From NCBI GenBank assembly GCA_040756995.1, contig JBFLYK010000001.1:441956-505955 (forward strand): a stretch of 64,000 nt of DNA. The letters run 5' to 3'. Position numbers and translations under genes: made by a program. Positions 34,326-43,148 of the stretch are shown here, piece by piece (the stretch's first letter is position 1; each line of letters starts with the position of its first letter). The notes beneath the pieces were generated by a model. The model did not search any database, was not told the origin of the DNA, and saw only the letters and a program-made list of their open reading frames with translations. Origin of the DNA: BP-133 sp040756995 (GTDB lineage Bacteria; Actinomycetota; Acidimicrobiia; IMCC26256; BP-133).

Positions 34326-34553
34326 ATGGCCGACGACGAGGCGCAGCCCGAACGGGAGGCTGAGGAGCAGGCGGCGGCCGAGGTGCTCGAGCCGCTCGAG
34401 TCGGAGAGCCGGCGGATGCCCCGGCCCCGGGACGACACCGAGAAGGCGGTCGGGCTCGAGGTGGCCCGGCTCTTCGGGGTCAATCCCCGGCTCCTGGTGA
34501 CGCGACGGCCGAAACCGTCCGACGAGGGCGAAGACCCGACCGAGAGCGCCTAG
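34326..34553 (+). CDS. Small acidic protein at the end of the potassium operon
   Basis: A 75-residue, strongly charged protein (Glu/Asp/Arg-rich N-terminus, then VGLEVARLFGVNPRLLVTRRP). GAGGAGGA precedes ATG 34326 by 5 bases. It lies 28 bases after the TrkA gene, so it is probably co-transcribed. No family is recognised. Confidence 0.65.
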   Translation: MADDEAQPEREAEEQAAAEVLEPLESESRRMPRPRDDTEKAVGLEVARLFGVNPRLLVTRRPKPSDEGEDPTESA

Positions 34554-34892
34554 CTAGCGGCGGGAGCCCGTCATGTAGTGGCGGACGGGGCGGCCGCCGG
34601 AGCGGCGGAGGTGACGGGCCAGGGAGGCGACGGCGGCCGAGACGCTCTCGTGACCGCCCGACCACCAGGCACCCCGGGCGCGGAGGTGGCGGGGGTACCG
34701 CAGGTTGAACGGGGCCGGGCTGGGGTTGTGGGCCACGGTGAACGTGGAGGGAGCGCCGTGCTGGCCGGCCGCCGGGTGCTCGGCCACGACGCCGACGACC
34801 AGGCCCGTGGCGTCGCGGACCTCCCAGCGGCCCCACGGCCCGCGGCCGGGCTCGAACGTTCGAATGACGGAGTAACCCTCGGTGAGTTCCAT
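34554..34892 (-). CDS. Hypothetical protein
   Basis: A 112-residue protein with a small beta-rich N-terminal part (YSVIRTFEPGRGPWGRWEVRD, GLVVGVVAEHP) and a basic helical C-terminus (AAVASLARHLRRSGGRPVR). Its stop abuts that of the convergent small acidic gene. Function unknown. The start at ATG 34892 lacks a good ribosome site; longer forms extend to 35003. Confidence 0.6.
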   Translation of the reverse strand: MELTEGYSVIRTFEPGRGPWGRWEVRDATGLVVGVVAEHPAAGQHGAPSTFTVAHNPSPAPFNLRYPRHLRARGAWWSGGHESVSAAVASLARHLRRSGGRPVRHYMTGSRR

Positions 34893-35042
34893 TGAGCGCT
34901 CGCGGTTTGGGAGGTAGGACAAAAAGACGACCCTTGGGTACGAAGACTTCGGAGTCGGATGTTGCGATTCCTTTACGAACCGGCCCGGAGTTGGTGCATC
35001 CACCCAAAGTTCGGACTCCGTTCACGCTGGCGCCTCGAGCGT

Positions 35043-35071
35043 TCGACGTGTGTACCCCAGGGGGGTATACT
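35043..35071 (+). promoter_or_regulatory. copA promoter with CsoR-type operator in the spacer
   Basis: TCGACG (35043-35048), 17 bases, then TATACT (35066-35071). The spacer holds a near-perfect dyad, GTGTACCCC (35050-35058), AGG, GGGGTATAC (35062-35070); the arms differ at one base. TACCCC..GGGGTA is the core of CsoR copper-repressor sites. The -10 ends 6 bases before the ATG at 35078, so transcription would begin at the start codon (leaderless mRNA). Confidence 0.75.
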
Positions 35072-35077
35072 GGCGGT

Positions 35078-37300
35078 ATGACGACCCCGACGCCTGTCGC
35101 TCCGAGAGAGATTGAGTTCGACGTCACCGGCATGACCTGCGGGTCGTGTGCGGCGCGGGTCGAGCGGACGCTCTCCCGGCAGGCGGGCGTGGAGCGGGCG
35201 GCGGTCAACCTGGCCACGGAGCGGGCCGTGGTGGCCTTCGATCCCGACCAGGTGGCGGTGGAGGACCTCGTCTCCGCCGTGGTCAAGGCCGGCTACGGGC
35301 TGGCGCCGGCGGCGCCGCCCGGTCCGGCGGCGGCGGGAGCCGGAGTCCCGCTCGCCGGAGCCCCGGAGGCGGTCGACGCCGAAGACCGGCACCGGGCCAT
35401 GTGGTTGCGCCGGGTCCTCGTCGCCTGGCCCCTCGGTGTCGCCGTCATGGTCCTGTCGATGGTGTGGATGGACGACCCCTGGGCCCGCTGGGGGGCGTTC
35501 GCCCTGGCCACCCCGGTGCAGTTCTGGGCCGGGTGGCCCTTCCTCCACCAGGCGGCCGTGCGGGCCCGGTCGGGTGCCGCCAACATGGACACGCTGATCG
35601 CCATCGGCACGCTGGCCGCCTACTTTTTCTCGGCGGCCCAGGTGGCCTTCGGGCACCGCCACGCCGAGCACTACTTCGACTCGGCGGCGCTGATCATCGC
35701 CTTCCTGCTCCTGGGCCGGTACTTCGAGGCCCGGGCCAAGGGGCGGGCGTCGCGGGCCATCCGCTCGTTGCTCGAGCTCGGCGCCAAGGAGGCCCGCCTG
35801 GTCGTCGACGGCCAGGAGCGGACCGTCCCCGTCGAAGCGGTCCGGGTCGGCGACCTCCTGCGGGTCCGTCCCGGCGAGAAGATCCCGGTCGACGGAATCG
35901 TCGTCGACGGCGCGTCGGCGGTCGACGAGTCGATGCTCACCGGCGAATCCGTCCCGGTCGACAAGGCCGCCGGTGACGCCGTCGTCGGTGCGACCCTCAA
36001 CGCCCACGGTGTGCTGACCGTGCGGGCGACGGCGGTGGGCGCCGACACGGCCCTGGCTCAGATCGTGCGGCTGGTCGAGGAGGCCCAGGGGACGAAGGCG
36101 CCCGTCCAGCGGCTGGCCGATCGGATCGCCGGCGTCTTCGTGCCCGTCGTCCTCGGACTGGCGCTGTTGACTCTGGCCGGCTGGTGGCTGACGGGTGAAC
36201 CCGGCCAGGGCCTGGTGGCGGCCGTGGCCGTGCTCATCATCGCCTGCCCCTGCGCCCTCGGGCTGGCCACCCCGACGGCGATCATGGTCGGCACCGGCCG
36301 GGGAGCGGCCATGGGCATCCTGATCAAGGGCGGCGAGGTCCTCGAGCGGTCGAAGCGGATCGACACCGTGGTCTTCGACAAGACCGGCACGCTGACCATG
36401 GGCCGCATGGCCGTCACCGACGTGGTGGCGGCGCCCGGGGTCGACCCCGGTGAACTGCTGCGGCGGGCGGCGGCCGTCGAGGCGGGCTCCGAGCACCCCG
36501 TCGGCCGGGCCGTGGTCGAGCGGGCGCTGGCCGACGGGCTGATGGCGCCCGGGCCGGCGGCCGGCTTCGCCAGCGTGGCCGGTCACGGTGTCCGGGGCAC
36601 GGTCGACGGCGTGACGGTGGTCGTCGGCCGCCGGGCGCTGCTGACCGATGCCGGCCTGGCCATCCCGGCCGACGTCGAAGCCGACGCCTCCCGCCTGGAG
36701 CAGGAGGGCAAGACCGCCGTCCTGGCCGGGTGGGACGGCCGGGCCCGAGGCGTGCTGGCCGTGGCCGACACTGTGAAGCCCAACGCCGCCGCCACGGTGG
36801 CCGAGCTGCGGCGGATGGGCATCGACTGCGTGATGATCACCGGCGACAACCGGTCCACCGCCGCCGCCATCGCCGCCCAGGTCGGCATCGACCGGGTGCT
36901 GGCCGAGGTCCTCCCCCAGGAGAAGGTGGCCGAGGTCCGGCGGCTGCAGGCCGAAGGTCGGGTGGTGGCCATGGTCGGCGACGGCATCAACGACGCCCCG
37001 GCGCTGGTGCAGGCCGACCTCGGCATCGCCATCGGGTCGGGGACCGACGTCGCCATCGAGAGCTCCGACATCACGCTGCTGTCGGCCGACCTCGAGGGTG
37101 TGCCCACCGCCATCCGCCTGTCCCGCCGGACGTTCCGCACGATCCTCCAGAACCTCGGCTGGGCCTTCGGCTACAACGTCGCCGCCATCCCGCTGGCCGT
37201 CGGCGGCGCCCTCAATCCGGTGATCGCGGGCGCCGCCATGGCCTTCTCCAGCGTCTCGGTGGTGACCAACAGCCTCCGCCTGGCCAGCTTCCGCCGCTAG
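35078..37300 (+). CDS. copA: Copper-exporting P1B-type ATPase CopA
   Basis: A 740-residue membrane ATPase. One N-terminal heavy-metal-binding domain has GMTCGSCAARVE (about residue 17). It is followed by about eight membrane helices, the A-domain TGES loop (LTGESVPVDK), the Cu(I)-specific membrane motif CPCALGLATP, the phosphorylation site DKTGTLTMG, the HP motif (SEHPVGRA) and the hinge GDGINDAPAL. This set defines Cu(I) export. ATG 35078 directly follows the -10 of a CsoR-type promoter. No csoR or copper chaperone gene is adjacent. Confidence 0.95.
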   Translation: MTTPTPVAPREIEFDVTGMTCGSCAARVERTLSRQAGVERAAVNLATERAVVAFDPDQVAVEDLVSAVVKAGYGLAPAAPPGPAAAGAGVPLAGAPEAVDAEDRHRAMWLRRVLVAWPLGVAVMVLSMVWMDDPWARWGAFALATPVQFWAGWPFLHQAAVRARSGAANMDTLIAIGTLAAYFFSAAQVAFGHRHAEHYFDSAALIIAFLLLGRYFEARAKGRASRAIRSLLELGAKEARLVVDGQERTVPVEAVRVGDLLRVRPGEKIPVDGIVVDGASAVDESMLTGESVPVDKAAGDAVVGATLNAHGVLTVRATAVGADTALAQIVRLVEEAQGTKAPVQRLADRIAGVFVPVVLGLALLTLAGWWLTGEPGQGLVAAVAVLIIACPCALGLATPTAIMVGTGRGAAMGILIKGGEVLERSKRIDTVVFDKTGTLTMGRMAVTDVVAAPGVDPGELLRRAAAVEAGSEHPVGRAVVERALADGLMAPGPAAGFASVAGHGVRGTVDGVTVVVGRRALLTDAGLAIPADVEADASRLEQEGKTAVLAGWDGRARGVLAVADTVKPNAAATVAELRRMGIDCVMITGDNRSTAAAIAAQVGIDRVLAEVLPQEKVAEVRRLQAEGRVVAMVGDGINDAPALVQADLGIAIGSGTDVAIESSDITLLSADLEGVPTAIRLSRRTFRTILQNLGWAFGYNVAAIPLAVGGALNPVIAGAAMAFSSVSVVTNSLRLASFRR

Positions 37301-37367
37301 CCGAGCCTGTTCCGCCGCCAGCCGAGCCAACCGGTTCGGCCGCTGCCGAGCCGGTTCCGCCCCGCCG

Positions 37368-38564
37368 TCAGCCCCAGCGGGGCAGCTCGTCGAGATCGAT
37401 ACCGAGGGCGGCCTTGCCGATGATCTCGTGGGTGGCGATCGAGTTCACCGGGTGGACGCGCCCCAGACGGGCGTCCCGGAACAGCTGCTCCAGCCGGTTG
37501 CGGCGGAACACGCCACTGCCCCCGGTGATGTCGAAGGCCCGGTCGACGACCTGCCAGGCCTGCGTGACGGCGAAGTGCTTGGCGGCGATGATCTTGAGCG
37601 GCCACTCGGCGCCGTGGTCCGCGCCGTTGGTCCAGTCGTCGCAGATGCGCCCCAGGTGGCCGTCGATGGCCTCGAGAGCGATCCGCATCTCGGCCACCTC
37701 GTGCTGGATCTCGGGGTTGTAGGCCGCGGTGCGGGTCAGGCCGAGGGCCCGGCGGCGCTGGGCGCCGTCGACGATGAGGTCGTAGGCCCGGCGGGCGATG
37801 CCGGTGTACACGTTGCCGAAGCCGAGCAGGGCCCAGGCCAGGATCGCCAGGTGGAACGGGCCGGCGCCGGCCGCCCCGGCCGGGCAGATCACCGGCACCA
37901 GCTCGTCGGGCACGAAGACGCCCTCCAGCACGGTGTCGTGGCTGGCCGTGGCCCGCATGCCGAGGGCGTCCCAGGTGTGCTCGATCCGGTAGCCGTCGGC
38001 ATCGCGGGGGAAGAACCCGTGGATCACGGTCGGCCGGGCCGGGTCGCTGGTGTCCATGGCGTGGACGCCGAGGTAGGTCCACACCGGCGACAGGCTGCCG
38101 AACACCTTGTGGCCGGTGAGGCGCCAGCCGCCGTCCACCCGTTCGGCCCTGGTGGTGGAGACGAACAGACCGCCGTCGTTGCCGATCTCGCCGTGGCCGG
38201 CGGCGAACACCGCGCCGGCCGCCGCCTCGTCCAGGATCCACGCGCAGCTCGGGTCGCCGAAGCGGAGGAGGTCGGCGGCCACGCCCGTCCAGTAGAGGTG
38301 CATGTTGATGGCGATGGCGGTGGCCGGTGCGTGGTAGGCGAGACGCTGCTGGAGCTGCATGACCTGCGCCAGGCCGAGGCCGGCTCCGCCGTACTCCTGG
38401 GGGACGGCGGCCAGCAGGTAGCCGCTGTCCCGCAGCTCGACGAAGTCCTCCTCGAAGAAGCGGTTCTCCCGGTCGTAGACCGGGGCCCGCTGGTCGAAGC
38501 GGGCCAGCATGTCGTCGGTGAGCAGCAGCGCCGGGTCGATGCCGGCCCGGATGATGGTGGTCAT
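37368..38564 (-). CDS. Acyl-CoA dehydrogenase family protein
   Basis: A 398-residue flavoprotein-type enzyme. N-terminal helical domain includes FFEEDFVELRDSGYLLAAVP; the middle domain has STTRAERVDGGWRLTGHKVFGSLSPVW; the C-terminal domain ends with VDRAFDITGGSGVFRRNRLE and RDARLGRVHPVNSIATHEII. The absence of a clear Glu base in the usual place and the HPVNS ending fit the subgroup acting as flavin-dependent monooxygenases or desulfurisation-like enzymes, so a dehydrogenase reaction is not certain. ATG 38564 has a strong GAGGGAGGGG site. It is divergent from the SARP regulator, which may control it. Confidence 0.88.
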   Translation of the reverse strand: MTTIIRAGIDPALLLTDDMLARFDQRAPVYDRENRFFEEDFVELRDSGYLLAAVPQEYGGAGLGLAQVMQLQQRLAYHAPATAIAINMHLYWTGVAADLLRFGDPSCAWILDEAAAGAVFAAGHGEIGNDGGLFVSTTRAERVDGGWRLTGHKVFGSLSPVWTYLGVHAMDTSDPARPTVIHGFFPRDADGYRIEHTWDALGMRATASHDTVLEGVFVPDELVPVICPAGAAGAGPFHLAILAWALLGFGNVYTGIARRAYDLIVDGAQRRRALGLTRTAAYNPEIQHEVAEMRIALEAIDGHLGRICDDWTNGADHGAEWPLKIIAAKHFAVTQAWQVVDRAFDITGGSGVFRRNRLEQLFRDARLGRVHPVNSIATHEIIGKAALGIDLDELPRWG

Positions 38565-38644
38565 GTCGCCCCTCCCTCGGTGAAGTCCGTATGGCACGAT
38601 GAGCGCACCCTGCCGGGCCCCGGTTGCACGAGAGCGTCACGTTG

Positions 38645-41600
38645 ATGGCACGACAGTCCCACCCCGCCGGGCCCAGCGTGCGGGTCGACGTCCTGGGGCC
38701 GCTCCGCCTGGCGGTCGACGGCGTCGAGGTCGACGTCCCCGGCCCCCGGCGGCGGGCGGTGTTGGCCCGGCTGGCGCTGGCCGGCGGCCGGTCGGTCTCC
38801 GTCGACGAGTTGCTGGCCGATGTGTGGCCGGACGAGATGCCCGACTCCGGCAAGCGGGCCCTCCACAGCCACATCGCCCGCCTGCGGCGCCATCTCGGCC
38901 CCGCCGGCGAGCGGCTGGAGCGCACGCCGAACGGCTACCGCCTGCGCCTGGCCGCCGGCGAGCTCGACGCCGCCGACGTGCCGGAGCTGGCCGCCCGGGC
39001 CCGGGAGCGGCTCGGCGCCGGCGATCCGGCGCAGGCGGTGGCCCTGCTCCGCCGGGCGCTCGACCAGTGGCGCGGTGCGCCGCTCGACGAATTCCCCGAG
39101 GTCGCCTCCCTGGCCGCCGAAGCGGTGCAGCTCGTCGAGTTGCGCAACGACCTCGAGGACGACCTGCTCGCCGCCCGGTTGGCCCTCGGCGGCGACCCCG
39201 ACCTGGCGGGCGATGCCTTGCGGTGGGCGGCGGCCCGCCCGCTCCGGGAACGCACGCACCTTCTGGCCACCGGGATCCTGGCCCGGGACGGCCGCCAGGC
39301 CGACGCCATGCGGTTGGCGCACCAGTTCCGCGTCCGGCTGGCCGAAACGACGGGTTTCGATCCGACACCGGCCTTCGCCGCCCTGGAGCGGGCCGTGGCC
39401 GTCGGGGAGCTGGCGGATGGGCCCCCGGAGGGTCCGGTGTCGTCGTCGGCAGCCACGGCCCCCGCAGGTGCTTCCCTCCGGACCGTCCGGCCGCCCACGC
39501 CGTTGGTCGGGCGGTCCCACGAGCTCGCCTCCCTCCGGCATCTGGTCGACAGCCAGCGGCTGGTCACGGTGGTCGGGCCGGGCGGCATCGGCAAGACGCG
39601 CCTGGCCATGGAGGTGGCGGCCGATCTGAGCGAGGACGGCGGCGGCGACGCCCGGCCGGTCGCCGTGGTCGAGCTGGCCGTGATCGACGACCCGGCCCAT
39701 CTGTCCGACGCCCTGCGGGCGGCACTCGCGCTGCGCACACCGGCCAACGAGGACGTCCTGGCGGCGGCCGTCGGTGTGCTGGCCGGTGGTCGCTCGGTGA
39801 TGGTGCTCGACAACTGCGAACACCTGGTGGCCGCCTGCCGCGACCTGGCCGACGCTCTGGTGGGGGCCTGTCCGGAGCTGACCGTGCTGGCCACCTCCCG
39901 CGAGCCGCTGGGCCTCGCCGGCGAGCACGTGCTGCGCCTCGGGCCCCTTCCGGTGCCCGGCCCCGAGGGCGGCCCGCCCGACCTGCTGGCCACCATCCCG
40001 GCGGTGCGGGCCTTCACCGAATACGCGGCGCGCCGCTGCACCGGCTTCGCCGCCACGGCGGAGGATCTGGTGATGATCGGCGAGATCGTCCGGCGGCTCG
40101 ACGGGTTGCCGCTGGCCGTGGAGCTGGCCGCCGGGCGCGTCGGCGTCCTCGGCCTGGGCGAGCTGAACGACCGCCTGGGCCGGGCGCTCGACATCCTGAG
40201 CGCCCCCCGGGCGGCGGGCGAGCAGCGGCATCGCACGTTGCGCAGCACGATCGAGTGGTCGTACCGGCTGTTGCCGGAAGCGGAGCAGCGGCTCTTCGGC
40301 GCCCTCAGCGTCTTTCCCGCCGGGTTCGACCTCGAGGCCGTGGAGCACATGGCGGCGGTACTCGGTGTGGCCGACGATCCGGCCGCCCTGCTGGCCAACC
40401 TCGTTGACGCTTCCATGGTGGTGGCCGACACGTCGGATGCCACCCGGCCGGCGCGGTACTCGATGCTGGAGACGATCCGGGCTTTCGGCGGTGAACAGCT
40501 GAGCCTGGGCGGTGAACGCGACACCGTCGATGTCGCGCTGGTCGAGTGGGCGGCCGCCGTGGCCAGCGCCATCGGGTCAGAGTGGCGGGGGCCGGGCGAG
40601 CCCGCCGCCGGAGCCCGGCTGCGCCGGGAACTGGCCAACCTCCGCGCCGCCCGCCCGATGGCGCTCGAGCGGGCGCTGATCGATCCGCTCGTCACGGTCA
40701 CGCTGCAGCTCCACCAGCTGAGCATCTTCCGGGGACTGCCGGAACTGTGGGAGTGGGCGCTCGAGCTCGCCGCCCGGCCGGAGATCGACAACCATCCCGC
40801 CCGGCCCGGCGTCCTCGGGGCGGCGGCGTCGGCCGCCGCCAACCGGGGCGAGTTCGACCGGGCCACGAAGCTGGCCGAGGACGCCTTGCGGTGTTCGGCC
40901 GGTCCGGGCGACCGGTACCGGGCGCGGCACTCGCTGGCCCGGGTGGCGCTGGCCCGGGCGCAACCGGTCGATGCCCGGCGGTGGTGGCTCGAAGCCGGCG
41001 CCGAGGACTCCGACACCGTTCCCACCTACGCCGCTTCGGCGGCGCTGGCCGCGGCCTACGCCGGAGACCTCGACGATGCCGGCCGGCTCATCGACGCCGC
41101 CCGGGCCGACGCCGAGAAACTGGGCGCGCCGGGGGAGCTCGCCTTCTGCGAGTACGTCCGGGGTGAGATCGCCGTCGCGGCGGCCGAAGCCGATCCGGTG
41201 CAGGCCCTCACCGCCTACGAATCCGCCATCACCCTGGCCCGCCAGGCCGGCGCGCCGTTCGTGGAAGGGATCGCGGCGGTCGGCCGGGTGAGCGTGCTGG
41301 CCCGGACGGGCCGGATTCCGGAGGCGCTGGCCGGCTACGGCGCGCTGATCGAGCACTGGCGCCGCGGCGGCACGTGGACGCAGTTGTGGGCGACGTTGCG
41401 GAATCTCGCCGTCCTGCTCGCCGGCCAGGGGCAGGCGACGGCGGCGGCGCTGCTGCTGGCCGCGGCCGACGAGGCCCCGGACAGCCCCACGGTGGCCGAG
41501 CCCCACGCCACCGAGCTGGAGGCGGCGGTGGCTGAGCTGCGAGCCGAGCTCGGAGAGGCCGGCCTCCGGACGCTGCAGGACCGGGCCCGGTCCCTCCGGC

Positions 41601-41659
41601 GCCCGGAGGTGCTCGACATCGCCTTCGCCGCTATCGCGGCAGAGCCTGCGGCAACGTGA
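38645..41659 (+). CDS. SARP/BTAD transcriptional regulator with NB-ARC ATPase and TPR-like domain
   Basis: A 1004-residue regulator of AfsR type. Order: an OmpR-like winged helix (about 1-95), a bacterial transcriptional activation domain (about 95-245, with ELRNDLEDDLLAARLALGG), a nucleotide-binding domain (Walker A GPGGIGKTRLAM near 300, Walker B-like SVMVLDNCEHL near 375, then RLDGLPLAVELAA) and a helical TPR-like C-terminal half. Such proteins are ATP-dependent activators of secondary or specialised metabolism. It is divergent from the acyl-CoA dehydrogenase family gene. Its last 29 bases overlap the end of the convergent gene. ATG 38645 is chosen; TTG 38624 is possible. Confidence 0.92.
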   Translation: MARQSHPAGPSVRVDVLGPLRLAVDGVEVDVPGPRRRAVLARLALAGGRSVSVDELLADVWPDEMPDSGKRALHSHIARLRRHLGPAGERLERTPNGYRLRLAAGELDAADVPELAARARERLGAGDPAQAVALLRRALDQWRGAPLDEFPEVASLAAEAVQLVELRNDLEDDLLAARLALGGDPDLAGDALRWAAARPLRERTHLLATGILARDGRQADAMRLAHQFRVRLAETTGFDPTPAFAALERAVAVGELADGPPEGPVSSSAATAPAGASLRTVRPPTPLVGRSHELASLRHLVDSQRLVTVVGPGGIGKTRLAMEVAADLSEDGGGDARPVAVVELAVIDDPAHLSDALRAALALRTPANEDVLAAAVGVLAGGRSVMVLDNCEHLVAACRDLADALVGACPELTVLATSREPLGLAGEHVLRLGPLPVPGPEGGPPDLLATIPAVRAFTEYAARRCTGFAATAEDLVMIGEIVRRLDGLPLAVELAAGRVGVLGLGELNDRLGRALDILSAPRAAGEQRHRTLRSTIEWSYRLLPEAEQRLFGALSVFPAGFDLEAVEHMAAVLGVADDPAALLANLVDASMVVADTSDATRPARYSMLETIRAFGGEQLSLGGERDTVDVALVEWAAAVASAIGSEWRGPGEPAAGARLRRELANLRAARPMALERALIDPLVTVTLQLHQLSIFRGLPELWEWALELAARPEIDNHPARPGVLGAAASAAANRGEFDRATKLAEDALRCSAGPGDRYRARHSLARVALARAQPVDARRWWLEAGAEDSDTVPTYAASAALAAAYAGDLDDAGRLIDAARADAEKLGAPGELAFCEYVRGEIAVAAAEADPVQALTAYESAITLARQAGAPFVEGIAAVGRVSVLARTGRIPEALAGYGALIEHWRRGGTWTQLWATLRNLAVLLAGQGQATAAALLLAAADEAPDSPTVAEPHATELEAAVAELRAELGEAGLRTLQDRARSLRRPEVLDIAFAAIAAEPAAT

Positions 41660-42962
41660 CGTAGAGAATCCTGCTCTTGGCCCCCGTGTCGTTGCTGAGC
41701 CGGCCCTTGCCGTCCCAGGTCGGGTCCTCGGTCAACCCGAAGTCGTTGTCGTTGGCCACCGCCAGCGTGCCGCGGTTGACGACCGCCACGGCCTCGATCT
41801 TGTCCGGCATCCCGTCCACCGTGTCCAGATCGATGATCAGATCCTTGGGCAGGGGGTCGATCCCGCTGGTCTGCAGTTCCCCCTGGCTGTTGAGCGTCTC
41901 CACGTAGTTGAGCGCGGCGCCGGTCGGCGGCTTCCAGTCGCCGAGGTCCGTGGCCTTCGAGACGTCGACGAGATACACCTTGGCCACGAAGTCCGTCCGT
42001 TCGAGGACGAGGACGCGGCGGTCGCTGATGGCGTAGAGGCCGGAGATCTTCATGTCCCGGGCCCGGGCGCCGCTGCCGGGATCGAAGTCGGCCGCCCAGT
42101 CGAAGCGGTACACGAACTCCCCGGTGACGTGGCCGTCGAGATTCAGCCGCAGGATCCGCGTGTTGCGCGAGTCCCGGCCCACGGTGGTGTCGGGCGGCAG
42201 CTGCAGCGGGCTCTGCAAGGCGACGAACAGGTGCTTCTGGTCGGGGGAGAGCGCCAGACCTTCGTACCCCCGGTTCTGGCGCCGGTAGGCGTGGGAGGCG
42301 GGCAGCGTGTCGTGCACCGGGTAGCCGACGTCGGTGAACTCGTCCTTCAGCCCCTTGGGGACGTAGCGGGCCAGCACGACGCCGTCGCCGGAGACCTTCA
42401 CCACCGACGGCCGGTACTCGTCGACGATCCAGAAGTCACCCTTCGACGTCCGCACGACGTCCTCGGTGTCGAGACCGTTCTGGTTGTAGGTCTCGAGCGG
42501 CTTCGAACCGTCGAAGTTGTAGGGAACCTCGTCGGGGGCGGGCTCGGTGTCGCTCACCGGGCTGTCGACGAAGGAGAAGTTCGGCAGGCCGGTGACCGGA
42601 GCGCCCTTCTTCGTCTTGAGCGGGATGCGCTTGAGGATCTCCACCTTCTTGCCCTTGACCCGCACCTTGACGATGGCCGGATTGAAATCGGGGACGGGGA
42701 AGGTGCGCTTGCCGTCGGGTTGGCCGTTCGGGCCGCGATCGGTGACCATCCAGAACTCGTGCGGCTTGTCGGACCGGCTGCGGAACAATCCGCTGCCGAT
42801 GCTCCCGAGCCGGATGCCGTGATCGGTGGCGACCGGCTGGAACTCCCGCAACGGCCGGTCGGCCAGTGTGGCGACCTTGGCCGGGGACGCCGCTTCGGCG
42901 ATGCCGGCGACCGTGAGGGCGGCGGCGGAAACGAGGGTGAGAACAACCTTGGATCGGCGCAT
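41631..42962 (-). CDS. Secreted esterase-like phytase-family protein
   Basis: A 443-residue exported protein with a signal peptide (RRSKVVLTLVSAAALTVAGIAEA). The mature part is a beta-propeller-like domain of the esterase-like activity of phytase family: an early WMVTDRGPNG, DTEDVVRTSKGDFWIVDEYRPSV, and YEGLALSPDQKHLFVALQSP. Family members are thought to act on phosphoesters, but few have been characterised. The ATG at 42962 gives a normal signal peptide. The end overlaps the SARP coding region by 29 bases. Confidence 0.87.
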   Translation of the reverse strand: MRRSKVVLTLVSAAALTVAGIAEAASPAKVATLADRPLREFQPVATDHGIRLGSIGSGLFRSRSDKPHEFWMVTDRGPNGQPDGKRTFPVPDFNPAIVKVRVKGKKVEILKRIPLKTKKGAPVTGLPNFSFVDSPVSDTEPAPDEVPYNFDGSKPLETYNQNGLDTEDVVRTSKGDFWIVDEYRPSVVKVSGDGVVLARYVPKGLKDEFTDVGYPVHDTLPASHAYRRQNRGYEGLALSPDQKHLFVALQSPLQLPPDTTVGRDSRNTRILRLNLDGHVTGEFVYRFDWAADFDPGSGARARDMKISGLYAISDRRVLVLERTDFVAKVYLVDVSKATDLGDWKPPTGAALNYVETLNSQGELQTSGIDPLPKDLIIDLDTVDGMPDKIEAVAVVNRGTLAVANDNDFGLTEDPTWDGKGRLSNDTGAKSRILYVTLPQALPR

Positions 42963-43148
42963 GCCTTCGACGGTACGAAGGCTGGGGTCAACCCGATCGA
43001 CCGCTGCGGAAAGCCCATACGAACGGCGAGGAAACACCGGTGAAAAACCGGGGCGTTTTGTCGGAATTGTTCCCGAACGGGAAACGCCATTTCCCGAACG
43101 GGCTTTCCACCGTCGCGCCAGTCGTCGATTGGCGGCGTAGAACCGGCG

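Noticed and set aside
34973..37330. 785-codon frame antisense to copA
   Set aside because: It is His/Gly/Asp-rich, as expected for the complement of a GC3-rich gene, and copA has every family motif.
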